A stretch of DNA of 64,000 nucleotides. Source: Merdiplasma sp045118075. Its GTDB lineage: Bacteria > Bacillota > Clostridia > Lachnospirales > Lachnospiraceae. The stretch spans positions 32,441-96,440 of the forward strand of contig JBGUOI010000202.1 in NCBI GenBank assembly GCA_045118075.1, written 5' to 3'. Shown here in pieces: positions 8,287 to 17,231 of the stretch (position 1 is the stretch's first letter; every line of letters starts with the position of its first letter). The notes beneath the pieces were generated by a model. The model made no database searches, was not told where the DNA came from, and worked only from the letters and a program-made list of their open reading frames with translations. The translations under genes and the position numbers were made by a program.

Positions 8287-10404
8287 TCAATCGGCTTTTA
8301 CGGTGATCGCGAGCGGTGTCTTTCCCGTAAGTTCGCAGCTTCGCTCATCCGGCTGTGAAGTGCCCGCATAGAGCACAGCCTCTCCGCTGCAGGTTTCCCT
8401 TTCGCCCTTATCGTTGATCACGGTGAAGGTATAGGGATCGAGCTCGACGGCGACCTGTTTTTCTTCGCCGCCTTTCAGGCGCACCCTCTTAAATCCGCAC
8501 AGCCTGGGATTTTTCGGAGCGTCGCCGGATTCCAGGGAGACATAGACCTGGAGCACATCGCCGGTGTCTTTGTCCGACTCGTTTACGCAGGTAAGTTTTA
8601 CGGTGCCCGCCCCGCCTTCGGTATTCTCGAACTTTGCTTCCTTCACCAGCACATTGCCGTAAGTCAGCCCGTAACCGAACGGGTAAAGAGGCGGTGTTTC
8701 CAGATAGCGGTAGGTCCGCCCTTTCATGGAATAATCCTCGAAATCGGGCAGCGGATCATCATCGTGATAGAAGGTGACGCACAGTTTTCCGGACGGGGAG
8801 ACTTCCCCGAACAGGATCTTCGCCAGCGCTTCCCCGCCTCTTGCGCCCGGATACCAGCACTGGAGCACCGCGTCAAAATTATCCTGCGCAAAGCCAAGGT
8901 CCATGGCGCTTCCTGCGATCAGGCAGCAGATCACGGGTTTTCCGCTCTGCGCGAGCGCATTCATCAGTGTCCGCTGGGAAGCCGGCAGCAGAAGGTCGAT
9001 CTTGTCTCCGGAAGCATAGCTGTTGCCGGTATCGCCCTCTTCGCCTTCGAGGGTCTCGTTGAGGCCGAGCACCAGCACGACCGCGTCTGAATTCTCCGCT
9101 ACGATCAATGCCTCGGAGATGCGATCATTTTCAAATGCCAGGTGTTCGATCCGGTCCTGCGTGATATCGCAGCCGTCCGAGTAGAGGACGCGGATCTTCT
9201 CCCCGTTTTCTCCGGCCTTTTCCTGCGCATAGTGCAGGATGCCGTCAAGCGGAGTGATATATTCGGTCGCGGTACCGTGGTAGTTGCCCACCAGCGCCGC
9301 GCGGCTGTTCGCATTCGGGCCGATCACGCCGATCGTCTTTATGCCGGCGCCGAGCGGCAGGATGCCGTTGTTCTTCAAAAGAACGATGCTCTCCTCGGAC
9401 GCTCTCTCCGCCACCTTAAGATGTTCATCGCACTCCACCACGCTGTAGGGGATGTCGTCGAACTCAGTCTCATCGAACAGCCCCAGCAGATAACGGGTCG
9501 TAAACAGCCGCTCGGCGGCCTCGGTGATCCGCTCCTCGCTGATCAGACCCTGCTCATAGGCTTCCATCAAGTGAAGGAAGGTATTGCCGCAGTTGAGGTC
9601 ACATCCGGTATTTATGGCCAGGGCAGCGGATTCAGCTGCCGTCTTTGTCACATGGTGATTCTCATGGAAGTCACGTATTGCCCAGCAGTCAGAGACGAAA
9701 TGACCTTCAAATCCCCATTTCCCGCGCAGGGTCTCCTCCATAAGCGGTTTGTTGGCGCAGCACGGTTCGCCGTTCGTCCGGTTGTAGGCGCCCATCACGG
9801 ACTCTACTCCCGCTTCGCAGACCAGCTGCTCGAAGGCCGGAAGGTAAGTTTCATTCAGGTCCTTCGGTGAAGCTATGGCATCGAAAGAGTGGCGCACGGC
9901 CTCCGGTCCGGAATGCACCGCAAAGTGCTTGGCGCAGGCGGCGGCTTTCATGTATTCGCCGTCCCCCTGAAGCCCTCTGACGAAGGCCTTTCCGAGCTGC
10001 CCGGTAAGGTACGGATCCTCTCCGTACGTCTCCTGGCCTCTGCCCCAGCGCGGATCCCTGAAGATATTGATGTTGGGCGACCAGAAAGTCAGGCCTTTAT
10101 AAATGTCCCTGTCTCCTTCGCCCGAATAGGCGTTGTACTTGGCACGGCCTTCCTCCGCGATCACGCCGGCGATCTCTCCGAGAAGCTGTTCGTCGAAGGT
10201 CGCCGCCATGCCCACCGCCTGCGGAAAGCCGGTGGCGGAGCCGGCTCTGGCTACGCCGTGCAGAGCCTCGCCCCACCAGTTGTAAGCCGGGATGCCGAGC
10301 CTGTCGATCGCCGGAGCGTCATATCTTAACTGTGACATCTTCTCTTCCAGTGTCATCTTTGCGACCAGCTTGGCCGCCCGTTCTCTCGCTTCCCGGCGAT
10401 CCAT
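8287..10404 (-). CDS. Glycoside hydrolase family 3, cytoplasmic beta-glycosidase
   Basis: This 705-residue protein lacks a signal peptide, so it acts on imported oligosaccharides. The N-terminal GH3 barrel shows the family sequences WSPNINIFRDPRWGRG (~109-122), KHF..H (~159-164) and the nucleophile Asp239 in VSDCWA. The C-terminal part has the GH3 alpha/beta sandwich and a fibronectin-III-like domain (GYGLTYG onward). This layout is typical of clostridial beta-xylosidases and beta-glucosidases; the exact sugar cannot be decided. It is last in an operon after a binding protein and two permeases, which would bring in its substrate. The start has a GGGAGGGAG site. Confidence 0.9.
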   Translation of the reverse strand: MDRREARERAAKLVAKMTLEEKMSQLRYDAPAIDRLGIPAYNWWGEALHGVARAGSATGFPQAVGMAATFDEQLLGEIAGVIAEEGRAKYNAYSGEGDRDIYKGLTFWSPNINIFRDPRWGRGQETYGEDPYLTGQLGKAFVRGLQGDGEYMKAAACAKHFAVHSGPEAVRHSFDAIASPKDLNETYLPAFEQLVCEAGVESVMGAYNRTNGEPCCANKPLMEETLRGKWGFEGHFVSDCWAIRDFHENHHVTKTAAESAALAINTGCDLNCGNTFLHLMEAYEQGLISEERITEAAERLFTTRYLLGLFDETEFDDIPYSVVECDEHLKVAERASEESIVLLKNNGILPLGAGIKTIGVIGPNANSRAALVGNYHGTATEYITPLDGILHYAQEKAGENGEKIRVLYSDGCDITQDRIEHLAFENDRISEALIVAENSDAVVLVLGLNETLEGEEGDTGNSYASGDKIDLLLPASQRTLMNALAQSGKPVICCLIAGSAMDLGFAQDNFDAVLQCWYPGARGGEALAKILFGEVSPSGKLCVTFYHDDDPLPDFEDYSMKGRTYRYLETPPLYPFGYGLTYGNVLVKEAKFENTEGGAGTVKLTCVNESDKDTGDVLQVYVSLESGDAPKNPRLCGFKRVRLKGGEEKQVAVELDPYTFTVINDKGERETCSGEAVLYAGTSQPDERSCELTGKTPLAITVKAD

Positions 10405-10479
10405 GGCTCCCTCCCGTTCTTATGGTTTTTCTTTTCTGTTTCCTTTTGTTAACGAATTTCTGTTATTCCGCGTGAGGCA

Positions 10480-11319
10480 TCAGCCCTTCACGGCGCCCGT
10501 TGTCAGGCCGTCGACGATCTGGTTGCTGAACAGGCAGTACACGATGATCGTCGGAATGATGGCGATCATGATCGCCGGAAACATCTTGTCGTAGTTGGTC
10601 TGGTACGGTGTCACGAACTTTGTCAGTGCTACCGGCAGCGTCTTCTTCATATCATCGGAGATAAAGACCAGGGCCAGCAGCAGCTCATTCCAGTTGTTGA
10701 TGAAGGTCATCAGGCCGGTGACGAACAGACCTGTTCTCGACAGCGGCAGACAGATGGAAAAGAAGATCTTGTAGATAGAGCATCCGTCAATACAGGCCGA
10801 CTCGAGCAGTTCGTTCGGAATGCTGCGGAAGAATCCGGTCATGATAAACACACAGGTCGGCAGCGAGAATGTCAGGTATGGCAGGATGAGTCCCCACAGG
10901 TTGTTGCTCAGGCCGATCTTGGCAAAACGCACGAACAGCGGAATGAGTACGCAGTGGACCGGGATCATCATACCGATCATAATGTAGATCATCGCAGCGC
11001 CGGAGAGTTTCCAGCGAAGGCGCCCGATCGCGAATGCCGCCATGGAGCCGAGCAGCATGCACAATACCAGGGTGATCACGCAAACGAACAGCGAGTTGAG
11101 CATCGCAACGCCCAGCTTACCGGCCTTCCATGCGACACCGTAGTTCTCCCAGTGGAAGCTTTCGGGCCATCCGAAAGGACTCTTGTAGATCTCAGCTCTC
11201 GTCTTTAATGACGTCATGCCGATCCAGCATAAGGGCGCGAGGTAGATCACCATCATAAAAACGAAGAAGATGTAGATCAGAACGGTTGAAGCCTTGATTT
11301 TTTGCTTGTTTTTCTGCAT
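10480..11319 (-). CDS. Sugar ABC transporter permease, MalG type
   Basis: This 279-residue inner-membrane permease has six predicted helices. The EAA loop that contacts the ATPase is visible as ELLESACIDGCSIYKIFFSICLPLSRTG. It is the second permease of a carbohydrate (CUT1) importer together with the gene 13 bp upstream and the binding protein at 12407-13717. No cognate ATPase is encoded here; CUT1 systems in Firmicutes often share an MsmX/MalK-type ATPase encoded elsewhere. The start has a GGAGGG site. The substrate is probably the oligosaccharide cleaved by the GH3 enzyme downstream. Confidence 0.92.
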   Translation of the reverse strand: MQKNKQKIKASTVLIYIFFVFMMVIYLAPLCWIGMTSLKTRAEIYKSPFGWPESFHWENYGVAWKAGKLGVAMLNSLFVCVITLVLCMLLGSMAAFAIGRLRWKLSGAAMIYIMIGMMIPVHCVLIPLFVRFAKIGLSNNLWGLILPYLTFSLPTCVFIMTGFFRSIPNELLESACIDGCSIYKIFFSICLPLSRTGLFVTGLMTFINNWNELLLALVFISDDMKKTLPVALTKFVTPYQTNYDKMFPAIMIAIIPTIIVYCLFSNQIVDGLTTGAVKG

Positions 11320-11332
11320 TTTTCAACCCTCC

Positions 11333-12235
11333 TTACATCTCGTAGCTTTCCGTCTTGAAGATCTTGTTGATGATCCCCGTGGCGATCAGGCAAAGCGCTA
11401 CCAGAACAACGCCGATCGCACTGGCTTTGCCGTAATGGTTCCCGCCTTTGCTGGAGAAACCGGTACGATACAGGTAGGTTGCTAAAACGTCCATCTTCAG
11501 GTTCTCCGTCTTATCACCCAGCATTGAGTAGATCAGATCGAAGAACTTCAGCGAGCCGATGGCATTCAGGCTCATGGCGGTGCCGATCATCGGTTTGACC
11601 AACGGAAGGGTAATGTGGAAAAACGCCTGGGGTTTTGTGGCCCCGTCAATGTAGCTTGCCTCGTAAAGAGACTTGTTGATGCCGGAGATCTGGGCCATGT
11701 AGAGCATCATCGACTGGCCGACATACTGCCATAAGGCGACAAACGCGATGACCCACATGGGCAGCGTGATAAATCCTTTTGTATCGTACAGCCAGCCGGG
11801 TCCTTTAATACCCCAGAGCGACATCAGCAGGTTGTTGATACCGACCTTGGCGTGGAACAGGAATGCCCACAAAAGACCCAGGGCAGCAGACGAAAGAACG
11901 CAGGGAAGATAGATCACGTTCTTGAACAGGTTTCTCCCCTTGTTAATATTCGTCAGAAGACCTGCCAGCAAAAGGCCCATGATCAGCTGAGATATGCATG
12001 AAAACACGAGGAAAAAGAGCGAATTCTTCAGCGCGATGAACATGGTCGGATCTTTCAGAAGGTTCCTGAAATTTTTCAGTCCGACAAAGGTGTAGCTTCT
12101 TGTCACTTTGCTGTAATCGCACAGCGCGTAATAAAATGAGGTCACGATCGGGATAAACAACACCGCGGTAAACAGGATCAGCGCAGGCGCCACAAATAAC
12201 ACGACCGCCACTTTATTTCTCAACAGTTTATCCAT
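11333..12235 (-). CDS. Sugar ABC transporter permease, MalF type
   Basis: This 300-residue CUT1 permease has an N-terminal helix (VAVVLFVAPALILFTAVLFIP) and an EAA loop (SLYEASYIDGATKPQAFFHITLPLVKP). It pairs with the MalG-type permease to form the membrane channel. It lies 171 bp after the binding-protein gene, and that gap carries a strong hairpin (12349-12383), so it is probably made at a lower level than the binding protein. The start follows GGGGAAAAG. Confidence 0.92.
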   Translation of the reverse strand: MDKLLRNKVAVVLFVAPALILFTAVLFIPIVTSFYYALCDYSKVTRSYTFVGLKNFRNLLKDPTMFIALKNSLFFLVFSCISQLIMGLLLAGLLTNINKGRNLFKNVIYLPCVLSSAALGLLWAFLFHAKVGINNLLMSLWGIKGPGWLYDTKGFITLPMWVIAFVALWQYVGQSMMLYMAQISGINKSLYEASYIDGATKPQAFFHITLPLVKPMIGTAMSLNAIGSLKFFDLIYSMLGDKTENLKMDVLATYLYRTGFSSKGGNHYGKASAIGVVLVALCLIATGIINKIFKTESYEM

Positions 12236-12348
12236 AAGCTTTTCCCCTGTAAGAAATTTCTTATTTCTCTTTTCTTGGTTTATTGTGGAAAGGTTCTCGT
12301 TTTAGTGAATTGTCTGAACGGATGAAAATAGTAAAAATAAAGTTTTAG

Positions 12349-12383
12349 AAAAACGGCGGGACTGCCGCAATGACAGTCCCGCC
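12349..12383 (-). terminator. Hairpin and U-tract between binding protein and permease
   Basis: The perfect 10-bp arms GGCGGGACTG (12355-12364) and CAGTCCCGCC (12374-12383) have a 9-base loop. On the minus strand they are followed by G and TTTTT. This is terminator-like inside an operon, so it probably allows partial read-through or protects the 3' end of the binding-protein message. Confidence 0.7.
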
Positions 12384-12406
12384 AATTGGCCAGTTGCAAT
12401 ATTGTC

Positions 12407-13717
12407 TTATTCTGTGGTAGCTTCAGCAGCACCCTCTCTGTAGCCATTCTCAACATACCAGTCTTCAACAGCCTGGAAAGCTTCTTCCGGAGTCTTCTCC
12501 TGCTGGAAGATAGCAACCATCTGATTGTCGAAGTAAGAACCGGCATCGGAGGATACCAGGGACTCGTTGTAGAAACCGAAGGTTCCGGTAGCATTTCCGA
12601 AGATCTCCATAACGTCTGCCAGCTGTGCCGGAGCAACAGAAGCATCGTACTCAACCTTGGTAACCGGGATCTTGCCGCCGACTTCAGCGGTGTACTTCTG
12701 AGCGGTGTCGTCTGTGAAGTATTTCATCAGAGCAACGCAGGCTTCCGGATACTGAGTGGTGGAGCTCATAGCCAGAGAGTCGGATTTAGCAATGACTCTG
12801 TTGGGATCGTTTCCGCCTTCGATTGCCGGGAACTGGAACACGCCGCACTTCTCTTCGAAGTCGGGGTTAGCACCGTTCATCTGGCCGATTGCCCAGGAAC
12901 CCTGGATCAGGATAGCAGCCTCTTCGAAATACAGAGCTGCGGTAGCATCATCGTTGGAGTCGCCTGCAGCGGTCTCCTGGAAGTACTGGCTAAGCTCAAG
13001 AAGTTTCTCGCCTGCGGCGATGGTCTTGTCCTGTACCCAGCTCTCTTCGCCGGCATTGATTGCTGCAAGGTCTACGCCTTCTCTGTCGCAGAGGTAACCA
13101 GCCAGCATGGACAGGCACCATGCGGTACCGGCGCTGATGGTGATGGGGGTGTAACCGGCTTCTTTGATCTTTGCGCAAACTTCAAGGAGCTCATCATAAG
13201 TAGTGGGAACTTCAACACCCGCTTCTTCGAAGATCTCTTTGTTGTAGAATACGCAGGCAGCTGCGATATTCAGCGGAATTGCATAGATCTGTCCATCATA
13301 GGTCTGCTGTGCGAAAACAGCATCGCTGGAGAAGGTATCTTTCCAGCCGTCAGCCAGATACTCATCAAGCGGAGCAGCAACGCCGGGGGCAACATAGTCG
13401 GTCAGGTTCGGGCCCGGGCTGACGATGAACACGTCCGGAGTCTGGTCGGCATCAACCAGAGCGTTCAGCTGTGTATAATACTCTTCAAGTGTGGTGGTGA
13501 TCGGGGTTACGTGATACTGACCTTCATAATCAGCATTGAAGCGGTCAACAACCTCTTTAAAGCCTTTGGTAATGTTGTCTTCGGAAGCATCCAGGTCATC
13601 CCAGAACATCCAGGTGATCTCCTGTACTTCGTCCTCAGCATAAGCCGGAACGGCAGCCAGCAGAGAGGTTGCAACCATGGCGGTAGCCAGAACTGCAGAT
13701 AACACTCTTCTCTTCAT
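12407..13717 (-). CDS. Extracellular sugar-binding protein of CUT1 ABC transporter
   Basis: A signal peptide (MKRRVLSAVLATAMVATSLLAAVPAYAE) precedes a 410-residue SBP_bac_1 fold, which begins EITWMFWDDLDASEDN and has AAACVFYNKEIFEEAGVEVPTTYDEL in the middle, typical of family 1 solute-binding proteins. There is no lipobox cysteine, so membrane attachment is unclear; the hydrophobic segment may stay as an anchor. It is the first gene of the operon SBP-permease-permease-GH3 and is divergent from an AraC-family regulator that likely controls it. An AAGGAGGA site lies 8 bp upstream of the start. Confidence 0.93.
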   Translation of the reverse strand: MKRRVLSAVLATAMVATSLLAAVPAYAEDEVQEITWMFWDDLDASEDNITKGFKEVVDRFNADYEGQYHVTPITTTLEEYYTQLNALVDADQTPDVFIVSPGPNLTDYVAPGVAAPLDEYLADGWKDTFSSDAVFAQQTYDGQIYAIPLNIAAACVFYNKEIFEEAGVEVPTTYDELLEVCAKIKEAGYTPITISAGTAWCLSMLAGYLCDREGVDLAAINAGEESWVQDKTIAAGEKLLELSQYFQETAAGDSNDDATAALYFEEAAILIQGSWAIGQMNGANPDFEEKCGVFQFPAIEGGNDPNRVIAKSDSLAMSSTTQYPEACVALMKYFTDDTAQKYTAEVGGKIPVTKVEYDASVAPAQLADVMEIFGNATGTFGFYNESLVSSDAGSYFDNQMVAIFQQEKTPEEAFQAVEDWYVENGYREGAAEATTE

Positions 13718-14151
13718 TCGTTAAGTCCTCCTTAAAATTGAATAACGATTTGTTACTTCACATGCAAACGCATATGCGGTCGGTGCCGGCAGGCACCCGT
13801 CCGATTTACCATGATTTTACTTTAGCTGACATGTCAGTGCATTACATTCGAATTCTTGCTAATTAATTATTAATTATTGCTGTTAGTTTTTTGGCCCGCT
13901 TCGTCATTTGGTCAGTTTCTACAGGATTTATGTTCGGATTTTGGTAAAAATGCCCTGTTTTGTTTGCCAATGTCGCTCAATTGGCGGACTATTGGTCCGC
14001 TTTTCAAATGTTTTCAATTTTCTTTTTGACAAATAACAGCAATTATTATACCCTATAGATATTCCAACTTTCGACTTTATCATATCAATTTTTGACAGAA
14101 CACATTTGGCAGAAGGCAACAGAAGGTACAAGAAAGCAAAGAGGGATTTTT
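13718..14151. promoter_or_regulatory. Divergent control region between sugar operon and AraC regulator
   Basis: This AT-rich gap contains no gene. A perfect 12-bp palindrome, CTGACATGTCAG, lies at 13826-13837. A small leader hairpin (GGTGCC/GGCACC) lies at 13782-13797. Repeats of ATTGG with GGAC or TCCGC around 13978-14001 resemble paired AraC half-sites. TTGACA at 14026-14031 is a plausible -35 for the regulator gene, but the matching -10 is poor. Binding by the AraC protein is inferred from position only. Confidence 0.45.
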
Positions 14152-15006
14152 ATGATTGCTAATCTGAACGGCGTCTATGAGACCGTCGAATACCGGGACG
14201 ATTCTTCCCTTCAGCTCTATGACAATACGGATTATGAAGCTTACCCCCGGCACTGGCACACCTGCATAGAGATCATCATGCCGTCGCACAACCCGTACTC
14301 CATCGAGTACGACGGACAGAAGTGCACGCTGCAGGAAGGCGAGATCCTTTTCATCTGCCCGGGCGCTCTCCACTCGCTGGAAGCCTGCAAAGGACAGCGC
14401 TGGATCTTCCAGGCGGAGATGTCCGCCGTCACGCAGCTTTCCGATGTGGAAGCCTACCTGACCATTCTCTATCCGGCCCTTGTCATCTCACCGTCCCGTT
14501 CACCCGAGATCTACGATGATGTGCACCGGCTGTTTTCGGAGATCGTGCGCGAGTACTGTCAGGAAGATGTCTTCTACGAGGCTTCTATCTACAGCAAACT
14601 CATGGAGATGATGGTGCTCATCCGCCGCAACCACGCAGCGAACACAAACCCGCTCGGCGCCAGCGGCAGCAAGCAGCGTGAATACATGGATAAGTTCATG
14701 GATGTCTGCAACTTCATCAACGAGCACTGCACCGAAGATCTCTCCCTTGACATGGTCGCTGACCGCGCCGGCTTTTCAAAGTATCATTTCAGCCGGCTCT
14801 TCAAGCAGTTCACCAACATCAGCTTCTACAAATACCTGAACCAGAAAAGGATCGAAAACGCAGAAAAGCTTCTGATCCGGCCCGAAATGTCCGTCACAGA
14901 AGCCTCACTTGCTTCAGGCTTTACCAGCCTCTCCTCCTTCATCCGCATGTTCAAGCTGATAAAAGGCTGTACGCCCTCCGAGTACAGAGCGATGTATAAC
15001 CTGTAA
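14152..15006 (+). CDS. AraC-family transcriptional regulator with cupin domain
   Basis: The start at 14152 is chosen for its GAGGG site and gives 284 residues; an in-frame ATG 60 bp upstream has no such site. Residues ~20-130 form an AraC-type cupin sensing domain (HWHTCIEIIMPSHN..., EGEILFICPGALHSLE). The C-terminal ~100 residues are the double helix-turn-helix, with LDMVADRAGFSKYHFSRLFK and a second motif around TEASLASGFTSLSSFIRMFK. It is a one-component regulator, probably activating the divergent glycoside operon when the sugar is present. A strong terminator follows. Confidence 0.93.
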   Translation: MIANLNGVYETVEYRDDSSLQLYDNTDYEAYPRHWHTCIEIIMPSHNPYSIEYDGQKCTLQEGEILFICPGALHSLEACKGQRWIFQAEMSAVTQLSDVEAYLTILYPALVISPSRSPEIYDDVHRLFSEIVREYCQEDVFYEASIYSKLMEMMVLIRRNHAANTNPLGASGSKQREYMDKFMDVCNFINEHCTEDLSLDMVADRAGFSKYHFSRLFKQFTNISFYKYLNQKRIENAEKLLIRPEMSVTEASLASGFTSLSSFIRMFKLIKGCTPSEYRAMYNL

Positions 15007-15081
15007 GAAGTGCATCTTACAAAATGTATCAAACAAAGTATATAACCCCAAAAACATATAACAAATAGACATATAAAAAGA

Positions 15082-15131
15082 GCGGTTCCACAACCCACGA
15101 TGTGAGACAGAGGGTGTGGAACCGCCTTTTT
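15082..15131. terminator. Bidirectional terminator after araC-type gene
   Basis: The 11-bp perfect arms GCGGTTCCACA (15082-15092) and TGTGGAACCGC (15115-15125) are flanked by A-runs on the left and T-runs on the right. It terminates the plus-strand regulator and the minus-strand operon ending at 15185. Confidence 0.85.
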
Positions 15132-15184
15132 ATGCATGTTTACGACAGCTTTAGCGCGTTAATTTGCAAAAGGGGCCTGACCCC

Positions 15185-16222
15185 TCAGAATGTGAATTTG
15201 GCCAGCTGGGCCAGGGCGTAGTTGGAGACGAGGATCTCGCCGCCGCTGCCGAGGTCCCGAACGCTTACCTGGGAGGGGCCGCCGCCTTCTTCGACGGTGG
15301 TCTCTGATGCCAGGGTCATCCGGCCGTCCGCATCGGTCGTGAAGGTGCGGATAGTCAGTTCGCGCAGGCCTTCGCGGCTTCCTGAGACGAGGATCATCTT
15401 TCCGGCGAACATGCCGCCCCACAGGACGTGGCCCAGTTTCAGGGGATATTCGAGAGCTCTTTCAAATTCGCCCTCTCCCCATTTCTTAAAGATGGTCAGT
15501 TTGTCGCCGTGGAACTGTTCGACGATGGCCAGTTCGCGTTCTCCGTCTCCGTCAAGATCTTCAAAGACGATCTCGCTGGTGGGAACATCAAGAAGGCGGG
15601 TGATCTTCCACTCGCCGTTCTCACGAACAGCGCTGTAAGCACCTTCGGTGCCGCCGAAATAAAGGATGTCTCCTTCAGGGCGGCGTTCGGTCAGCATGGC
15701 ATGATGTTTGAAAAGGCCTTCGTGGACGGTCTCCCTTCCGGTGACCTGCTCGCCGTCATAAGCAAGCATTTCAAGTGTACCGCCCCTTGACCAGTCATCC
15801 GTGAAATCTTTCCCGGTGGTCAGCTTGCCGGCTGCCAGATACCATCCGTCGCTTTCTTTGATAACGGCGAGCCGGTGCAGGTAAGGCACCTCGGCCAGCT
15901 CTTTGCGGGAGGCAGTGCACCACTTGCCGTCCCTGTTCTCCAGAGCGATCTCCACGATCCTGGAGTGGGGAGCGTCGAAGCCGGGATAAAATTCCTCGAT
16001 GGAGAGCAGGCGGTCTTCTTTCACGGAATTCATGATGCCCATGACGCCGCCTTTGCCGCCCTCGATCCAGTGTACCTCGTCCGTGGCGCAGTTAACGACG
16101 GCCACCAGGCCGTTCTTCTGTTCGGACGCGGCTGCGTAGTATGGTTCTCCGCCCAGTGTCACGGTCGCGACCGCGTACAGGCCGGGCATATCATTGATCA
16201 AAATCTTTTTGGATGCTGCCAT
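15185..16222 (-). CDS. Unknown cytoplasmic protein with FG-GAP/propeller-like repeats
   Basis: The start at 16222 has an AAAGGAG site, giving 345 residues without signal peptide or membrane helix. Alternating beta-strand stretches and an FDLDGDGERELAIVEQ-like calcium-loop sequence (VFEDLDGDGERELAIVE) recall FG-GAP/VCBS propeller blades. Such proteins are usually secreted, so a cytoplasmic copy is odd. It is last in an operon of TIM-barrel isomerase, TctCBA transporter and D-hydroxyacid dehydrogenase, 52 bp after the dehydrogenase gene. It could be a lactonase-like propeller enzyme or a sensor in that pathway. I do not recognise the family with certainty. Confidence 0.6.
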   Translation of the reverse strand: MAASKKILINDMPGLYAVATVTLGGEPYYAAASEQKNGLVAVVNCATDEVHWIEGGKGGVMGIMNSVKEDRLLSIEEFYPGFDAPHSRIVEIALENRDGKWCTASRKELAEVPYLHRLAVIKESDGWYLAAGKLTTGKDFTDDWSRGGTLEMLAYDGEQVTGRETVHEGLFKHHAMLTERRPEGDILYFGGTEGAYSAVRENGEWKITRLLDVPTSEIVFEDLDGDGERELAIVEQFHGDKLTIFKKWGEGEFERALEYPLKLGHVLWGGMFAGKMILVSGSREGLRELTIRTFTTDADGRMTLASETTVEEGGGPSQVSVRDLGSGGEILVSNYALAQLAKFTF

Positions 16223-16274
16223 GACGTCTTCTCCTTTAATCAACGGGGATGTCATTCGAGTACATGATTCGATT

Positions 16275-17231
16275 TCACAGCTGGTTGTACGGTTTTTCCC
16301 CTTTGAGGACCGCCGTCACGCCGTCAAGCGCCTCGTGGAGCAGTCTGACGCGCTCGGAAGTTAAATTCGTGCAGGCATGCGGGGTGACAACGATGTTGTC
16401 AAGCGCCGCCACTTCCGGAGAAAGATCGGGCTCGAATTCGTGCACATCCAGCGCCGCTCCTTTAATGCGGTGATTCTTCAGCGCATCGACCAGCGCCTTC
16501 TCCTCCACGATCGGCCCGCGGGCCGCGTTGATCAGATAGGCGGTCGGCTTCATCAGCGCCAGTTTTTCAGCGTTGATCAGGTGATGCGTCGACGGCATCA
16601 TCGGCATATGGATGGTCACCACATCGGCCGTGGCCAGAAGGTCCTCCATGCTCATGCGCACCGCGCCGCCAAGCGCCTCGGCGCGCTCCGGAGCCAGATC
16701 AAACATATCGGTGTAGATGATCTTCATTCCCAGTGCATGCGCCTTCTGCGCGACCACATAGCCGATCCGGCCCATGCCGATCACGCCCAGGGTCTTATCA
16801 TAAAGCGTCATATCGCCGTCAAAGTAGAGGCACTTTTCCATATGGAGCGTGCGGCGAAGGTCACGGTCGTAGCGCACGACGCCGCGGCAGGCCGCCATCA
16901 TGATGGCGATGGTCATCTCACTGGTCGCATCGATCACAGAGCGAGGCGCGTTGCATACGGCAATGCCTTTTTCCTTGGCATAGGCCACGTCGATATTGTC
17001 GGTGCCGGAACCCTGGTTGGCGATCACCTTCAGGTTCGGAGCCAGATCGATCAGCTCTTTGTCCATGCGGAATTCCATGATCGTGATCATGACATCTGCA
17101 TCCGGGAGAAGTTCCCTGATCTCTTCACGCGTAAAGCACGTGAGCGGCTCCTTCGGTTTGAACACAGTCATGCCCTGCGTATACGAAAGGTAATATTCCT
17201 CAGGGATGTTATGGCTGAATATGATTTTCAT
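16275..17231 (-). CDS. D-2-hydroxyacid dehydrogenase (NAD-dependent)
   Basis: This 318-residue member of the D-isomer 2-hydroxyacid dehydrogenase family has the Rossmann motif GVIGMGRIG (~148-156), the catalytic Arg in INAARGPIVEE, Glu in DVHEFEP and His in TPHAC. It interconverts a 2-oxoacid and a D-2-hydroxyacid with NAD(P)H in the cytoplasm. Its start codon overlaps the tctA stop by one base (TAATG), so translation is coupled. With a tripartite carboxylate importer encoded directly upstream, its substrate is probably an imported hydroxy or sugar acid, or a breakdown product of one. Confidence 0.92.
   Translation of the reverse strand: MKIIFSHNIPEEYYLSYTQGMTVFKPKEPLTCFTREEIRELLPDADVMITIMEFRMDKELIDLAPNLKVIANQGSGTDNIDVAYAKEKGIAVCNAPRSVIDATSEMTIAIMMAACRGVVRYDRDLRRTLHMEKCLYFDGDMTLYDKTLGVIGMGRIGYVVAQKAHALGMKIIYTDMFDLAPERAEALGGAVRMSMEDLLATADVVTIHMPMMPSTHHLINAEKLALMKPTAYLINAARGPIVEEKALVDALKNHRIKGAALDVHEFEPDLSPEVAALDNIVVTPHACTNLTSERVRLLHEALDGVTAVLKGEKPYNQL

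Noticed and set aside
8234..8305. Small plus-strand frame MKKLLFMLCLFYLF... with a GAAGG-like site
   Set aside because: Only 23 codons, overlaps the end of the GH3 gene, lies after a terminator and has no sign of conservation; more likely chance.
13741..13800. CcpA (cre) site upstream of the sugar-binding-protein gene
   Set aside because: The stretch around ATGCAAACGCATATG fails the cre consensus at a required position.
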